Source of the DNA: Shewanella marisflavi
Lineage (GTDB): Bacteria; Pseudomonadota; Gammaproteobacteria; Enterobacterales; Shewanellaceae
Length of the DNA stretch: 64,000 nucleotides
Assembly (NCBI RefSeq): GCF_023283925.1
Contig: NZ_JAKIKX010000009.1
Coordinates: 1-64,000 of the forward strand
Direction of reading: 5' to 3'
Every line of letters begins with the position of its first letter. Position 1 is the first letter of the stretch. The notes below the pieces were generated by a model that was not told the origin of the DNA, did no database searches, and was given only the letters and a program-made list of their open reading frames with translations. This document shows positions 38,335 to 49,128 of this stretch, piece by piece. A program made the position numbers and the translations under genes.

Positions 38335-39420
38335 ATGAAGGACAGTGTTATTCGCAAGCTCGAAGGCTTGCTTGAGCGTAATGAAGAAGTTTTGGCGCTG
38401 CTGAGTGATGCGGAAATCATCGCCGATCAGGAGCGTTTTCGCGCTCTGTCCAAAGAGTATGCTCAACTCGAAGATGTCGTCAAAAGCTTTCAAGCTTATC
38501 GTCAGGCCGAAGAGAACCTCGCCTCAGCGCAAGAGATGCTTGCCGAAGATGACGCTGATATGAAAGAGATGGCTCAGGAAGAGATCAAAGAAGCCAAGGC
38601 GACTCTGGAGACCTTGGAAAGTGAACTGCAGATCCTCTTGCTGCCTAAAGACCCTAAAGATGATAACAACGCCTTCCTTGAGATCCGTGCCGGTGCCGGT
38701 GGTGACGAGGCGGCAATCTTTGCGGGCGACCTTTTCCGCATGTACAGCCGTTACTGTGAAGCAAATCGTTGGCAGATGGAGATCATGAACGCCAATGAAG
38801 GCGAACATGGCGGCTTTAAAGAGATTATCGTCAAAGTCTCTGGCGACGGTGTTTACGGTAAGCTCAAGTTTGAGTCTGGCGGACATCGCGTGCAGCGTGT
38901 ACCAGAAACAGAATCTCAAGGTCGCGTACATACCTCTGCCTGTACCGTAGTCGTGATGCCTGAGATCCCAGAAGCCGAAGCGATTGAGATCAATCCTGCT
39001 GATCTGAAGGTCGATACCTTCCGCGCCTCGGGCGCCGGTGGTCAGCACGTTAACAAGACAGATTCTGCTATTCGTATTACCCATATTCCTTCGGGCATAG
39101 TCGTAGAATGTCAGGATCAACGTTCACAGCATAAAAACCGCGCCCAGGCCATGAGCGTCTTGGCGGCCCGTATTCAAGCTGTCGAAGATGAGAAACGCCG
39201 CAGTGAAGAGGAATCGACTCGCCGTAACTTGGTGGCCAGTGGTGACCGTTCAGAGCGTGTGCGTACCTATAACTTCCCTCAAGGACGTGTGAGTGAGCAC
39301 AGAATCAACCTGACCCTTTATCGCCTCAACGAGGTAATGGAAGGGGATCTCGATGCCATCCTAGGCCCCTTGATGCAGGAAAACCAAGCCGACATGTTAG
39401 CAGCCCTTTCCGAAGGCTAA
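38335..39420 (+). CDS. prfA: Peptide chain release factor 1
   Basis: Terminates translation at UAG and UAA. The GGQ motif ([15 protein letters not shown], near residue 233) is the substrate for PrmC methylation, and the segment around [15 protein letters not shown] includes the PxT stop-codon recognition region. It has 361 residues, 13 bp behind hemA. Confidence 0.98.
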   Translation: MKDSVIRKLEGLLERNEEVLALLSDAEIIADQERFRALSKEYAQLEDVVKSFQAYRQAEENLASAQEMLAEDDADMKEMAQEEIKEAKATLETLESELQILLLPKDPKDDNNAFLEIRAGAGGDEAAIFAGDLFRMYSRYCEANRWQMEIMNANEGEHGGFKEIIVKVSGDGVYGKLKFESGGHRVQRVPETESQGRVHTSACTVVVMPEIPEAEAIEINPADLKVDTFRASGAGGQHVNKTDSAIRITHIPSGIVVECQDQRSQHKNRAQAMSVLAARIQAVEDEKRRSEEESTRRNLVASGDRSERVRTYNFPQGRVSEHRINLTLYRLNEVMEGDLDAILGPLMQENQADMLAALSEG

Positions 39421-39458
39421 TCCTGCTTGCATTGCCGCTGGGTAATTAAGGAAATTCT

Positions 39459-40301
39459 TTGTTTCAAACGTTAGCACAGGCCCTTGAGTGGGCCTCGACT
39501 CGACTACAGGATGTGTCTGACAGTGCCAAGCTCGATGCTGAGGTGATGTTGCTGCATGTTATTCATAAGCAGCGCGCTCATCTCTATACCTGGCCAGACG
39601 AACGCCTGACCAGCGAGCAGGTCACCGAATATAAGCAGATGGTCGCGCGTCGTCTGCTGGGAACCCCTATCGCACATATCGTCGGAGAGCGTGAGTTTTG
39701 GTCCTTGCCCTTCATGGTCAATCCCACCACGTTGATCCCGCGCCCAGATACCGAGATCTTGGTTGAAACCGCCCTTAACCTGCCGCTGGCCGATAACGCC
39801 AAAGTGTTGGATTTGGGCACGGGCACCGGGGCCATCGCTTTGTCGCTGGCCTTTGAGCGCAGTAACTGGCAGATCACCGCGGTCGATAAGGTGCTCGAAG
39901 CCGTGGTGCTTGCCAAAGCGAACCGGGACAATCTTAAGCTGCCTCAGGTTGAGGTGCTGCAGAGTGATTGGTTTGACGCCATTACTCACTATGACTTCAA
40001 CCTGATCGTCTCCAATCCGCCCTATATCGATGAGGAAGATGAGCATCTGTCTCAAGGGGATGTGAGGTTTGAACCCCACAGCGCCCTGACGGCGGGGGAA
40101 CATGGCTATGCGGATCTGTTCCACATTGCCACGGCCGCCCGGGATTATTTGGCACCAGGCGGTTATCTGCTGCTTGAGCATGGCTTCGGCCAGGCGATCA
40201 CTGTGCGTGATAAGATGATCGAGCTGGGTTATGAGGCGGTGTCGACGGTGCGAGATTTTGGCAGTAACGACAGGTGCACCTTGGGTCGCTGGCCAAGATA
40301 G
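39459..40301 (+). CDS. prmC: Release factor glutamine methyltransferase
   Basis: Methylates the glutamine of the GGQ motif in RF1 and RF2. SAM-binding motif VLDLGTGTGAIALSLA (117-132) and the NPPY catalytic motif at 186-189 are present. It has 280 residues. The start is TTG 39459 with AAGGAA upstream. It directly follows prfA, whose product it modifies. Confidence 0.96.
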   Translation: MFQTLAQALEWASTRLQDVSDSAKLDAEVMLLHVIHKQRAHLYTWPDERLTSEQVTEYKQMVARRLLGTPIAHIVGEREFWSLPFMVNPTTLIPRPDTEILVETALNLPLADNAKVLDLGTGTGAIALSLAFERSNWQITAVDKVLEAVVLAKANRDNLKLPQVEVLQSDWFDAITHYDFNLIVSNPPYIDEEDEHLSQGDVRFEPHSALTAGEHGYADLFHIATAARDYLAPGGYLLLEHGFGQAITVRDKMIELGYEAVSTVRDFGSNDRCTLGRWPR

Positions 40302-40330
40302 CCGTTGAGTGTCCTAAGTCCAAATCACAA

Positions 40331-40362
40331 GCGCCATGGGTTTACCCCGTGGCGTTTCTGTT
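40331..40362 (+). terminator. Stem-loop after prmC
   Basis: The stem CGCCATGGG / CCCCGTGGCG with loop TTTA is followed by TTTCTGTTTTT, 35-60 bp past the prmC stop. Confidence 0.65.
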
Positions 40363-40486
40363 TTTGCCTTAGGAAAAATAGTTGAGTTTTCATCTAGCTT
40401 GTTATCGGCGCAGTCGGTAGGCCATAATTTAGCAAGTAAAAAGGCAGCGGCGGGGACAATCGCCGTGACGTCGTGAGGAGAACTGC

Positions 40487-40729
40487 ATGAAGATGATCGT
40501 TATGTTACTGGCCTTGTTGATCCTTGGTTTATTGTATTATCAGCAACTTGGCAAGCAACCACAGCTCAGCGAGCAGACTGAGGCGGCTTTGGAGACAACC
40601 CAAGGCGCGGGCCCTAAGGTGCCGACGCGGCCCGAGGAGATAGCCGACTTCGAGAAGGAGATGAACACCATGATGCAGGAGGAGGCTGATAAACGTGCCA
40701 AGGCGTTAAAGGAAGCTCAAGAGCAGTAA
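40487..40729 (+). CDS. Small single-pass membrane or exported hypothetical protein
   Basis: An 80-residue protein with an N-terminal hydrophobic segment (residues 3-18, IVMLLALLILGLLYY) followed by a hydrophilic, glutamate-rich tail that ends in a charged helix (EEADKRAKALKEAQEQ). It starts at ATG 40487 after GTGAGGAGAAC. No family is recognised. The anchor could be an uncleaved signal. It sits alone between prmC and a convergent acetyltransferase. Confidence 0.7.
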   Translation: MKMIVMLLALLILGLLYYQQLGKQPQLSEQTEAALETTQGAGPKVPTRPEEIADFEKEMNTMMQEEADKRAKALKEAQEQ

Positions 40730-40806
40730 TTGCAGCGCAGCAGGTCAACAGGGGGCAATGGCTTGAAGTACCTGAAATCAACACCACAGCCCTGATGCTC
40801 AATCTA

Positions 40807-41232
40807 CTAGAGAGTCTTGGTCATAAAATACTTACAGCCCGTTGCCGGATAGGCCTTTTGCGTCCATTCGAGTCGATAGCCTCTGGCCTCATAGAAAGGC
40901 TTAGCCTGAAAGTTTAGGGTGTCGAGTATGGCATAGACACAGCCTCGTTCTTTGGCAATGCGCTCGGCTTCGGCCAACATCTTGCTGCCAATAGCTTTTC
41001 CTCTTAGCGCTTCGCTGACCCAGAAGTTATCTATCATTAGCCAGTTGCCGAAGGTGCGCGCCGATAGACCGGCTATCAGCTCTCCAGCCTCATTTTCCAG
41101 CTTTAAACCTAGCGGTAAGCGCTCGCTAACCTCCCAATGTTGCCAGTTAAATTCAGCGATTTTCTGTTTAACCGTCTCGGCGAATTCGGCCGAGTCATCA
41201 TGTATTAAACGAGTGTCCTGTAGTGTTTTCAA
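40807..41232 (-). CDS. GNAT-family N-acetyltransferase
   Basis: A 141-residue protein with the GNAT acetyl-CoA motif (WVSEALRGKAIGSKMLAEAERIAKERGC, about 72-100) and the following LDTLNFQAKPFYEARGY stretch, typical of small-molecule acetyltransferases. The substrate is unknown. It lies between prmC and the sirB2 gene on the opposite strand, so it breaks the rightward run. Confidence 0.88.
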   Translation of the reverse strand: MKTLQDTRLIHDDSAEFAETVKQKIAEFNWQHWEVSERLPLGLKLENEAGELIAGLSARTFGNWLMIDNFWVSEALRGKAIGSKMLAEAERIAKERGCVYAILDTLNFQAKPFYEARGYRLEWTQKAYPATGCKYFMTKTL

Positions 41233-41353
41233 AATGCCTTCTCTTATTGAAAATGATTGTGTCCATTTAACTTAGATAATCTCAGTACGATATTGGTGCC
41301 TCGGCCTTTGATCGGGTACACTAGCGCCTTTGCGAGCCACTAAAGAAGAGACA

Positions 41354-41740
41354 ATGGACAGTTTATACCCAGCTATTAAGCATATTCACCTCACCTTAAT
41401 TGCCGTGAGCGTGCTGTTTTTTATTGTACGTTTTGCGCTGCATCTTAAGCAATCTGCCATTATGGAGAAGAAATTTGTTAAGATAGCCCCCCATGTTATC
41501 GATACCTTCTTGCTCCTATCTGGCTTAGCTTTATGTTTCATCATTAAGCAGTATCCGTTTCAGGATGCCTGGTTAACCGAGAAGATCGGTGCCGTCTTTG
41601 CCTATATCTTCCTGGCAACCATAGCGATGAAGGCAAATCGCAACAAACTTTTCAAGACTTTTGCCGCCTTAGGCGCTCTGGCTTGGGTGATGTACGCCGC
41701 TAAGCTAGCGATGTTTAAACAAGCAATATTAATGAGCTAA
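41354..41740 (+). CDS. ychQ: SirB2/YchQ family inner-membrane protein
   Basis: A 128-residue polytopic protein with four hydrophobic helices, starting MDSLYPAIKHIHLTLIAVSV. It belongs to the SirB2 (invasion-gene-expression regulator) family, whose molecular role is unknown. I use the ATG at 41354. The order prmC-ychQ-ychA-kdsA is that of E. coli. Its stop shares one base with the next start (TAATG). Confidence 0.88.
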   Translation: MDSLYPAIKHIHLTLIAVSVLFFIVRFALHLKQSAIMEKKFVKIAPHVIDTFLLLSGLALCFIIKQYPFQDAWLTEKIGAVFAYIFLATIAMKANRNKLFKTFAALGALAWVMYAAKLAMFKQAILMS

Positions 41741-42528
41741 TGACAAATCCGATCCTAAAAGATGAACTCTCCTTGCCTGAGAGTGCGTTTGACATCTCTA
41801 CTCACTTAGGGTTTTCCGATAAGGAAGCCGCTAAGTGGGCTTGGTATGAATTGGCTGGTTCAGTGTTAAGCCATTACCTGGTGGACAGAGAGGCACGTCT
41901 GGATGCGCTGCTGAACTGGTTTTATCAGGACCTGGGCTTTTGCGCCCGAGATTCTTACTTCAGTATCGAAGCGGCCGATCTGGCGACCTGTATTACCACG
42001 CGTCAGGGTAACAGTACCACACTGGCGACAGTGCTGATGCTGCTGGGTAAACAGCTGGATCTGGTATTGCAACCTCTGCTATTGCCTGGCACGACTGTGC
42101 TGGCTTGTCGTTTGGATGATGTGGTGCGTTATATCGATCCTTTGACCGGTAAATCCCTTACGCGTCACCAGCTGCATGTATTGGTACGTGGAGAGCTGGG
42201 CAATGGCGCGCCATTTAAGCCGCGCTATTTGAAGGCTGCGAGCCTAAAGCGCCTGCTGTCGCGTATGCTCCATGAACTGAAAGCCGGTGCCATATTGGCC
42301 AGTCAGTTTGAGAGTGCGATGGAGTGCTGTAATTTGCTGTTACAGTGGCATAAAGATGATTTAAACCTGAATCGTGAAAGGGCCTTTATCGCCCAGCAGC
42401 TAGGCTGTATCAGTGTCGCGGCGGCGGATCTGAGACACTTTGTCGACAATAGCCCTCACGATCCTGTGACCGAACTGGTCAAGTTACAATTAAAAGAGCT
42501 CAACGATGAGGTTGAGGTCTATCATTAA
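41740..42528 (+). CDS. ychA: SirB1/YchA family transglutaminase-like/TPR protein
   Basis: A 262-residue soluble protein of the SirB1 family: an N-terminal transglutaminase-like region (SYFSIEAADLATCITTRQG, with Cys near residue 86) and a C-terminal helical repeat segment (LNRERAFIAQQLGCISVAAADL). The biochemical function is unknown. It is translationally coupled to ychQ (TAATG). The usual next gene, kdsA, is displaced by a DUF819 membrane protein. Confidence 0.88.
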   Translation: MTNPILKDELSLPESAFDISTHLGFSDKEAAKWAWYELAGSVLSHYLVDREARLDALLNWFYQDLGFCARDSYFSIEAADLATCITTRQGNSTTLATVLMLLGKQLDLVLQPLLLPGTTVLACRLDDVVRYIDPLTGKSLTRHQLHVLVRGELGNGAPFKPRYLKAASLKRLLSRMLHELKAGAILASQFESAMECCNLLLQWHKDDLNLNRERAFIAQQLGCISVAAADLRHFVDNSPHDPVTELVKLQLKELNDEVEVYH

Positions 42529-42664
42529 CCCTTAGCGTCGAGGCCAGGAAGGCCTCTCGCGGGGCAAAAGATAAAGCCCGCATCCCCACTGTGATGCCGC
42601 GGCCACCCATATAACTACAACAATAAATAACGAATACAGAATAATAAATACTAAGGGAGATGAA

Positions 42665-43918
42665 ATGAGTAGTACCGCATTAGTGACCAATGACGCCACG
42701 GGCCTGGGGCTACTGGCGATTATTTTAGGCTTCGTATTTTACACCAACAGTAGCCAACATCCTTTTTGGGTTAAGTTTTACCGATTTATCCCCGCCTTAC
42801 TGCTTTGTTATTTTCTTCCCTCGTTACTGAATTCATTCAATATACTCGACGGTGATACCTCTAATCTTTATTACGTGGCCTCCCGTTATCTGTTACCCGC
42901 CTGTTTGGTACTGTTGATCTTAAGTGTCGATCTCAAGGCGATCTTAAGCCTGGGGCCTAAGGCGATAGTGATGTTCCTGACCGGTACCGTAGGCATAGTG
43001 ATCGGTGGGCCTATCGCGCTGCTGATCATTTCGACTATCAACCCTGAGGTGCTGGGTGTTAGCGGACCCGAAGCGGTTTGGCGCGGTATGACCACGCTGG
43101 CCGGTAGCTGGATTGGCGGCGGCGCCAACCAGGCGGCGATGAAGGAGATCTATGAGGCGGGCGGCAGCATCTTCTCTATCATGGTGACAGTGGATGTGAT
43201 TGTCGCCAATATCTGGATGGCAGTACTGCTGTTTATGGCCTCAAAGGCCAAAGAGATCGATGCCAGGACAGGCGCCGATACTCGTGCTATCGAGACACTC
43301 AAGCAGAAGGTTGAAAAGTATCACGCCGAAAACGCGCGTATTCCCAGCCTGAGAGACCTTATGATGATTGTGGCCGTAGGCTTTGGTATTACCGGTCTTG
43401 CCCATATGATCGCCGATTTTCTCGGGCCCTTCTTTGAAGCAAATTATCCTTGGACGCGTGACTACAGCCTGACCTCTAAATTCTTCTGGTTGATCGTTAC
43501 CGTTACCACCATTGGCTTGGCCATGTCTTTCACGCCAGTGCGTCACTTGGAAGCTGCTGGTGCCTCCAAGGTCGCCTCGGCCTTCCTGTACATTCTGGTG
43601 GCTACAATCGGTCTGCATATGGATGTATTTAAGTTGTTTGATCCGGCCAACCTTTGGTATTTCGCCATCGGGATTATCTGGATGGTAGTGCATGCTAGCT
43701 TTATGTTGCTGGTGGCCAAGTTGATTCGCGCGCCGCTGTTTTACATGGCGGTGGGTAGCCAGGCTAACGTGGGCGGCGCCGCTTCGGCACCTGTTGTCGC
43801 CGCAGCCTTCCATCCGGCGCTGGCCCCGGTCGGTGTACTCCTGGCGGTATTAGGCTATGCTGTAGGCACTTATATGGCGTGGTTATGTGGGCAAATATTA
43901 CAGGTGGTCGCGCTATAA
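42665..43918 (+). CDS. DUF819 (YjcL-type) integral membrane protein
   Basis: A 417-residue protein with about ten to twelve membrane helices and a glycine-rich segment (GSWIGGGANQAAMKEIYEAGG) conserved in DUF819. It is a putative transporter of unknown substrate; keto-acid or metabolite export has been suggested for relatives, but nothing here decides it. It lies between ychA and kdsA, a pair that is adjacent in E. coli, with 136 bp upstream for its own promoter and about 70 bp to kdsA. Confidence 0.85.
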   Translation: MSSTALVTNDATGLGLLAIILGFVFYTNSSQHPFWVKFYRFIPALLLCYFLPSLLNSFNILDGDTSNLYYVASRYLLPACLVLLILSVDLKAILSLGPKAIVMFLTGTVGIVIGGPIALLIISTINPEVLGVSGPEAVWRGMTTLAGSWIGGGANQAAMKEIYEAGGSIFSIMVTVDVIVANIWMAVLLFMASKAKEIDARTGADTRAIETLKQKVEKYHAENARIPSLRDLMMIVAVGFGITGLAHMIADFLGPFFEANYPWTRDYSLTSKFFWLIVTVTTIGLAMSFTPVRHLEAAGASKVASAFLYILVATIGLHMDVFKLFDPANLWYFAIGIIWMVVHASFMLLVAKLIRAPLFYMAVGSQANVGGAASAPVVAAAFHPALAPVGVLLAVLGYAVGTYMAWLCGQILQVVAL

Positions 43919-43949
43919 TCAGGTGATCCGCCCGATAAGATTCAGTTGA

Positions 43950-44840
<891 letters not shown>

Positions 44841-44882
44841 TCACCAGCAAATAGACACCAGCAAGTAAAAGTTGCTGCATCG

Positions 44883-44914
44883 AAAGCCTCGCTCATTGAG
44901 TGGGGCTTTTTTCT
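44883..44914 (+). terminator. kdsA terminator
   Basis: AAGCCTCGCTCA-TTGAG-TGGGGCTTTTTT, a stem with T-run, about 45 bp after the kdsA stop. Confidence 0.75.
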
Positions 44915-45015
44915 GTCTGTGATTTAAGGTTGATTACAGCCTCAGTTTGTATCCTGTTGCTATATTAAGAAAGCCGATTAGTTAAAAAATCGGCGTTATA
45001 AATCAGAAGGGTAGA

Positions 45016-46557
45016 ATGATGGCAAGTAATGATAAAGCGCCAGGCATGCTGGGAAGGGCATTGGATGGCATTGAACGTGTGGGCAACAAGTTACCAGATC
45101 CAGCGATGCTGTTTCTGATGTTGCTCTTTACCGTGTGGGGCCTTTCCTGGCTGTTATCCGGTGTGAGCTTCGAGGCGATAGACCCTCGCTCTAATGAGCC
45201 AATTCAGGTGAGCAATTTGCTCAGTGGTGAAGCACTTACTCACTTTCTAACCTCCATGGTATCGACCTTTACCGCCTTTGCTCCCTTGGGGGTTGTCCTG
45301 GTCGCCATGCTGGGTGTCGGTGTTGCAGAACATTCTGGTTATATCAATACCGCGCTGAAACAGATGTTGAAAGTCACGCCAGCCAAATTGCTTACGCCTG
45401 CGGTGGTATTGGTGGGGATTATTTCTCATACCGCGACAGATGCCGGGTATGTGGTTGTGATTCCCTTGGCCGGGGTGATTTTCTTTACCGTTGGGCGACA
45501 CCCGTTAGCGGGAATTGCGGCGGCATTTGCCGGCGTATCAGGCGGTTTTTGCGCTAACTTTATTCCCTCAGGCATAGACCCTCTACTACAGAGCTTTACC
45601 CAATCGGCAGCGCAAATCGTCGATCCGGATATACGAATCAACCCGCTGAATAACTGGTTCTTTGCCGCTTCTTCTTGTATTCCCATCACTTTGTTGATCT
45701 GGTATCTCACCGATAAGGTGCTTGAGCCTAGGTTAAACCGCACCCATAAGGTGGCGCGGGAGCAGGTGGATATTCCTGCTATGGAGCAAACCACGGCAAC
45801 AGAATTGAAAGCTTTTCGTATTGCCACTGTGGTGATGTTGCTTGCCATTGCTGGTTTCTTTTCTCTGACCCTGTCGGAAACATCGACTCTTAGGGACGCT
45901 AATGGCTCATTGACCAGTTTTAGTGCGCCTTTGATGCAATCGATCGTGCCGCTGATCTTTCTCTTCTTCGTCTTACCAGGGGTCGTGTTTGGTTACTTGA
46001 CTAAGACATTTAGCAGCTCAGCTGATGTAGTGCAGGCAATGTCAAAGTCCATGAGCGGTATGGCGCACTATATCGTGATGGCGTTTTTCTGCGCCCAGTT
46101 TGTGGCTGCTTTTTCTGCCTCAAATCTTGGGGCGCTTATTGCCGTAGAGGGTGCTGGCGCGCTAAAGGCGATGAACCTTTCGGCTGAAGTTACCATAGTG
46201 GGTATGATTATCTTGGTCGGCTTCGTGAACCTTTTTGTCGGCTCATCATCTGCCAAGTGGGCGCTAATTGGTCCGGTACTTGTCCCCATGTTGATGCAGT
46301 TGAATATTAGCCCTGACTTATCCCAGGCTGCCTATCGCGTTGGTGACTCTAGCTCGAACATTATTACCCCTTTGATGCCATATTTCCCCTTGGTGGTGGT
46401 CTACTGCCAGCGCTACGTTAAAGGGATTGGCATAGGGACCTTAATCTCTATGATGCTGCCATTCAGCTTGGCCTTGCTCACTATCTGGAGTGCTTGGTTG
46501 CTGCTCTATTGGTCGCTGGGGATCCCACTTGGCTTAGGGGCAAGTTATATCTATTAA
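45016..46557 (+). CDS. AbgT-family transporter
   Basis: A 513-residue, roughly twelve-helix membrane protein of the AbgT (p-aminobenzoyl-glutamate transporter/antimetabolite efflux) family. Recognisable segments are GVGVAEHSGYINTALK, SHTATDAGYVVVIPLAG, SGGFCANFIPSGIDPLLQ, and VGSSSAKWALIGPVLVPM near the C-terminus. Some relatives export sulfonamides; the substrate here is unknown. It starts at ATG 45016 and is monocistronic between two terminators. Confidence 0.92.
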   Translation: MMASNDKAPGMLGRALDGIERVGNKLPDPAMLFLMLLFTVWGLSWLLSGVSFEAIDPRSNEPIQVSNLLSGEALTHFLTSMVSTFTAFAPLGVVLVAMLGVGVAEHSGYINTALKQMLKVTPAKLLTPAVVLVGIISHTATDAGYVVVIPLAGVIFFTVGRHPLAGIAAAFAGVSGGFCANFIPSGIDPLLQSFTQSAAQIVDPDIRINPLNNWFFAASSCIPITLLIWYLTDKVLEPRLNRTHKVAREQVDIPAMEQTTATELKAFRIATVVMLLAIAGFFSLTLSETSTLRDANGSLTSFSAPLMQSIVPLIFLFFVLPGVVFGYLTKTFSSSADVVQAMSKSMSGMAHYIVMAFFCAQFVAAFSASNLGALIAVEGAGALKAMNLSAEVTIVGMIILVGFVNLFVGSSSAKWALIGPVLVPMLMQLNISPDLSQAAYRVGDSSSNIITPLMPYFPLVVVYCQRYVKGIGIGTLISMMLPFSLALLTIWSAWLLLYWSLGIPLGLGASYIY

Positions 46558-46622
46558 TTTACAGCCTAAGTGTCACAGTCTCTCTTAAAAGCGGCTGATA
46601 CAGGCTTTAAACCTGAGCATTA

Positions 46623-46661
46623 AAAATGGCCGCCCTGGGTTAGCATGGCGGCCATTTTTTA
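46623..46661. terminator. Bidirectional terminator between the AbgT gene and the chemoreceptor gene
   Basis: AAAATGGCCGCC / GGCGGCCATTTTTT, a long stem with A and T runs between convergent genes. Confidence 0.88.
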
Positions 46662-46676
46662 TACCTTACCTTTTGT

Positions 46677-48116
46677 TCAGGCGGTTTGGTAACGTGCGAG
46701 GATTTTACCCAGACTCTCAGAGGCTTGGGACAGCTGACTTACGCCAATTGATGATTGGTTTGCCAGCTCTTTAATAACATTGGCCTGCTGCCTAATTTCA
46801 CTCAGTTCTGAGGCGATGTCGTTAGCCACTGCGCTCTGCTCTTCGGAAGATGCGGCGATCTGGAAGCTCATATCGATAACCGATTGCGATGATTCGTTAA
46901 TGGAGCTGACATCTGTGCCTATTTCAGTGATCAACGATTGACTGGATTCGGCCTGCTTAACGGTGCGCTGGGTGATGTTGTCTATGTTATTGGTTTCCTG
47001 CTGCAGATTCTCAATCATCGCCTGGATTTCTACCGTGGCAGACTGAGTGCGGCTGGCCAGGGTTCTTACCTCGTCAGCGACAACGGCGAAGCCGCGGCCC
47101 ATTTCACCTGCGCGGGCCGCCTCAATGGCAGCGTTGAGCGCCAACAGGTTAGTCTGCTCTGAGATGGCGTTGATGGTGGTGATCACCTCATTAATCTTCG
47201 TGGCGTTGATCTTCAGGGTGCTGACCGAGTCGGAGGTCTGCTCGATAAAGCCTGAGAGCTGCTCGATATCCTTAATGGCGCGCTGCACGCGCTCATAGCT
47301 TTGGCGGACTGATTGTGAGTTCTGCTCCACTTTTTCTACCGAGCTATTGGAGATGTTAGAGACTTCACCAGCAGAGGCCGTCATCTCCTCCATGGCGGTC
47401 GCTACCGAGTCGAGTGATTGGTATTGCTGCTCGATCTGACGCTCGCTCTCCTGATTTTCCGCTGCAAAAGAGCTGGCGGTGGCATGCAGGGTCTCGGCAT
47501 TTTCTTTCACCGTGACCACAAGCTCGGTGAGGGTGTCCATGGCATTATCCAGGGCGCAACCTATGGTGCCAAACTCATCGCGACCAGGGTGAAAGCCTAG
47601 GCGAGAGGTGAGATCGCCCTTGGCGATATTCTTAGTGGTCGTCCACAGCACCCAGAGTGCGCCGCCAATAAAGGTCGCGTTCCAGTAGAGCAGAATAGAG
47701 AAGGGGATTAGCCAGAGATAGGTGAGCAGCAGGCTGTATAGTGCCGATTGCTTGGCCTCGCGCTCCTGACTGGCGACATTCTGTGTCAGAGACAGATTTT
47801 GTCCGGCGCTGCTGCGAACCACTGCGGTGACACTGTCTTGGTTGCGGCTAGATTTCGCTTGTCCGCTGGATTGAATATTGAGGCTGGCAAATTTGTCCGT
47901 TTGGCCGCTGGCCTCAAGGGCTCGTATCATACCCGTGAGCTCACCTTCGAGGGCCATGACGGACGCCTGCTCTATCTTGTCGATACTCTCCTGATAGCGG
48001 TTGACGCCTAAAAAGGTGATGGCGATGAAAAACAGCGTACCAATGACCCAAAATTTATCGTTGATAGACATCTTGATGAAGAGTTTATCTATGGTGCGAA
48101 AATTCACTTCTCTCAT
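46677..48116 (-). CDS. Methyl-accepting chemotaxis protein
   Basis: A 479-residue chemoreceptor. TM1 is at about 22-40, the periplasmic part is short (about 41-125, only some 85 residues), TM2 at about 128-155, then HAMP and the signalling coiled coil. The hairpin tip [20 protein letters not shown] and [15 protein letters not shown] is the universal MCP signature. No C-terminal NWETF-like receptor pentapeptide is present. The small periplasmic region does not match a known sensor domain that I can name. Confidence 0.95.
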   Translation of the reverse strand: MREVNFRTIDKLFIKMSINDKFWVIGTLFFIAITFLGVNRYQESIDKIEQASVMALEGELTGMIRALEASGQTDKFASLNIQSSGQAKSSRNQDSVTAVVRSSAGQNLSLTQNVASQEREAKQSALYSLLLTYLWLIPFSILLYWNATFIGGALWVLWTTTKNIAKGDLTSRLGFHPGRDEFGTIGCALDNAMDTLTELVVTVKENAETLHATASSFAAENQESERQIEQQYQSLDSVATAMEEMTASAGEVSNISNSSVEKVEQNSQSVRQSYERVQRAIKDIEQLSGFIEQTSDSVSTLKINATKINEVITTINAISEQTNLLALNAAIEAARAGEMGRGFAVVADEVRTLASRTQSATVEIQAMIENLQQETNNIDNITQRTVKQAESSQSLITEIGTDVSSINESSQSVIDMSFQIAASSEEQSAVANDIASELSEIRQQANVIKELANQSSIGVSQLSQASESLGKILARYQTA

Positions 48117-48239
48117 AGTTTTTTTCCGTCTTAAACTAAGGCTGAGGCCTTAGGCAATAGTAGAACAAAATAGGGCAACACATTTAAAATTACGCCCTTT
48201 TTGCTAATAAATACAGGCTGGTTTAACGTTTTTTTACAC

Positions 48240-48920
48240 CTATGGCTTGCCGTCAGACTCATTATGCTGACGGATGAATAGCCTGAGTTTGTGATGCAGG
48301 CTGAGGGACAGCTGACTGGCGAGTAGGCCAAAGCTTGCTCCTGCCAGCAGATCCCCTAGGTAATGATAGTTGAGACTTAATTGCCCGGCGATGACGGCAG
48401 CCATACAGCCTAGCCATAGTGGCATCAACTTGGGCGAGTGGCGCCAGAAGGTAAAGGCGAGGGCGAAGGTGAGCAGAGCATGGCCTGAGGGAAAGGAGTC
48501 GTAGGCTTGCCCCTGGGCAAAGGGGTGAAATGCCTCTACCTTGTCTGCAATCCACGAGGGGTTTAGCCCATCGCCGAGTTTAAACCAACTTTCTGGCCAG
48601 GTTCGGCCAAATAGTATCTTACCAAGCCAGCGCAGCGAAAATGCCAGTATCAGAGTGAAGGTAAGCTCAAGTGCCAGTGCTTGAAACCTCAGTCTAAATC
48701 TTTCGCTAATACAGGCGAAGATGGTGAGGCCTGCCAAAAATTCCAGCAATAGCGGGGTCTTGCTTAGAGTTTTTAACCATGTGCTCGACAACTGCTGGGC
48801 GTGCATCAGCTCCGCCAGAGGTCGATCGACAAACAGTACACAAATCAGCACCAAAGCAATCAGTAGTGTGTAGAGAATCAGTGCATTTTTAAGAGTGTTG
48901 GGAAATAGGTGTTTTAACAT
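48240..48920 (-). CDS. PAP2-superfamily membrane phosphatase
   Basis: A 226-residue membrane protein with about five helices and the PAP2 active-site motifs: K101-x4-R106 with following WP (KILFGRTWP), PSGH at 144-147, and H186/D190 (NYHYLGD). Such enzymes dephosphorylate undecaprenyl pyrophosphate or phosphatidic-acid-type lipids; the substrate is undetermined here. The start ATG 48920 lacks a strong ribosome binding site. It is upstream of the chemoreceptor gene on the same strand with a 123-bp gap. Confidence 0.9.
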   Translation of the reverse strand: MLKHLFPNTLKNALILYTLLIALVLICVLFVDRPLAELMHAQQLSSTWLKTLSKTPLLLEFLAGLTIFACISERFRLRFQALALELTFTLILAFSLRWLGKILFGRTWPESWFKLGDGLNPSWIADKVEAFHPFAQGQAYDSFPSGHALLTFALAFTFWRHSPKLMPLWLGCMAAVIAGQLSLNYHYLGDLLAGASFGLLASQLSLSLHHKLRLFIRQHNESDGKP

Positions 48921-49088
48921 GCTCGGCTAGCGGTTCTTGTCATGATGGGAAGCTCCAGCCTAAGGCAAAAGCGCTCGCATGCAAAGCATGCTAATTCACA
49001 TTCTGAGTAGCCCAGTGGCCACTCGCAGATATAAGCGGCAATGCTTTGGCAGTATTTGCTTTTGGGCAGAATTTGCTTTTGGGTAGAG

Positions 49089-49121
49089 TTATCGCGACCG
49101 GGCAAGGCCTGGCCGCGATAA
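49089..49121 (-). terminator. Possible terminator after the QEGLA-protein gene
   Basis: The arms TTATCGCG and CGCGATAA enclose a GC-rich loop, immediately past the stop at 49129. No T-run follows, so confidence is low. Confidence 0.35.
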
Positions 49122-49128
49122 TGGGCGA

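Noticed and set aside
48914-49105. 63-codon ORF upstream of the PAP2 gene, and the repeated ATTTGCTTTTGGG at about 49051-49083
   Set aside because: It has no convincing ribosome binding site, no recognisable sequence, and low coding character. The two short direct copies look like a slippage duplication.
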